A DNA stretch of 23,574 bases from URNF01 sp045594105 (GTDB lineage Bacteria > Bacillota > Clostridia > Oscillospirales > Acutalibacteraceae): contig JAZNXY010000124.1 in NCBI GenBank assembly GCA_045594105.1, positions 1-23,574 on the forward strand, in the 5' to 3' direction. The position numbers and the translations under genes were made by a program. A model generated the notes under the pieces. It was not told where the DNA came from. It saw only the letters and a list, made by a program, of their open reading frames with translations, and made no database searches. Of this stretch, positions 23,537 to 23,574 are shown piece after piece (the stretch's first letter is position 1; the number at the start of each line of letters is the position of its first letter).

Positions 23537-23574
23537 CATGTGCCATTGAAGTACAGGAGAACTCCTACAAGTTT

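Noticed and set aside
1..23574. Mobile elements, CRISPR arrays, phage genes or a defence cassette.
   Set aside because: No transposase, integrase, regularly spaced repeats or att-like duplications were seen. The tRNA at the right edge is intact, and no integrase follows within the 75 bases available.

Overview
This window reads as the chromosome of a Gram-positive, endospore-forming anaerobe of the class Clostridia, probably a gut-type relative of the Oscillospiraceae or Lachnospiraceae. The reasons are a SpoIIE gene with a Spo0A-type promoter, a T-box riboswitch, a LexA box of the Bacillus/Clostridium type ahead of recA, consensus sigma-A promoters, and intrinsic terminators ending in T runs. 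All recognisable genes lie on the + strand and pack into six or seven transcription units. I see no insertion sequence, phage gene, CRISPR array or sign of recent transfer.

Layout. (1) 1-1270: tryptophan synthase beta chain (trpB), cut at its 5' end by the window edge and closed by a terminator. (2) 1335-6100: two tandem, paralogous, cytoplasmic GH31 glycosidases behind one promoter, with an AT-rich dyad over the -10 box. (3) 6120-11369: a TTGACA-17-TATACT promoter drives a lipoprotein with FG-GAP/VCBS-like repeats, an OmpR-type response regulator, a sensor histidine kinase, a DUF1385 membrane protein and prmC, with very short gaps or overlaps. (4) 11391-15238: recA under a LexA box and its own promoter, a terminator, then recX, rimO and pgsA, which have no obvious promoter of their own. 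(5) 15247-20899: a cysteine-specific T-box leader (UGC specifier; UGGA T-box bases matching the U73 discriminator of tRNA-Cys), followed by cysE, cysS, a PfkB-family sugar kinase, copZ and copA, with no terminator until after copA. (6) 20945-23338: spoIIE, with a 0A box at the -35 region and a 21-bp spacer. (7) 23379-23536: tRNA-Lys(UUU) with a perfect consensus promoter and its own terminator.

Most genes are core functions: translation and release-factor modification, DNA repair, phospholipid synthesis, cysteine and tryptophan metabolism, and sporulation. The most interesting points are about regulation and context. The copper chaperone and exporter appear to lie in a transcription unit controlled by uncharged tRNA-Cys. 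The lipoprotein is coupled to a two-component system. The paired GH31 enzymes share an unusual active-site strand. I did not find a clearly new multi-gene defence or mobile system.
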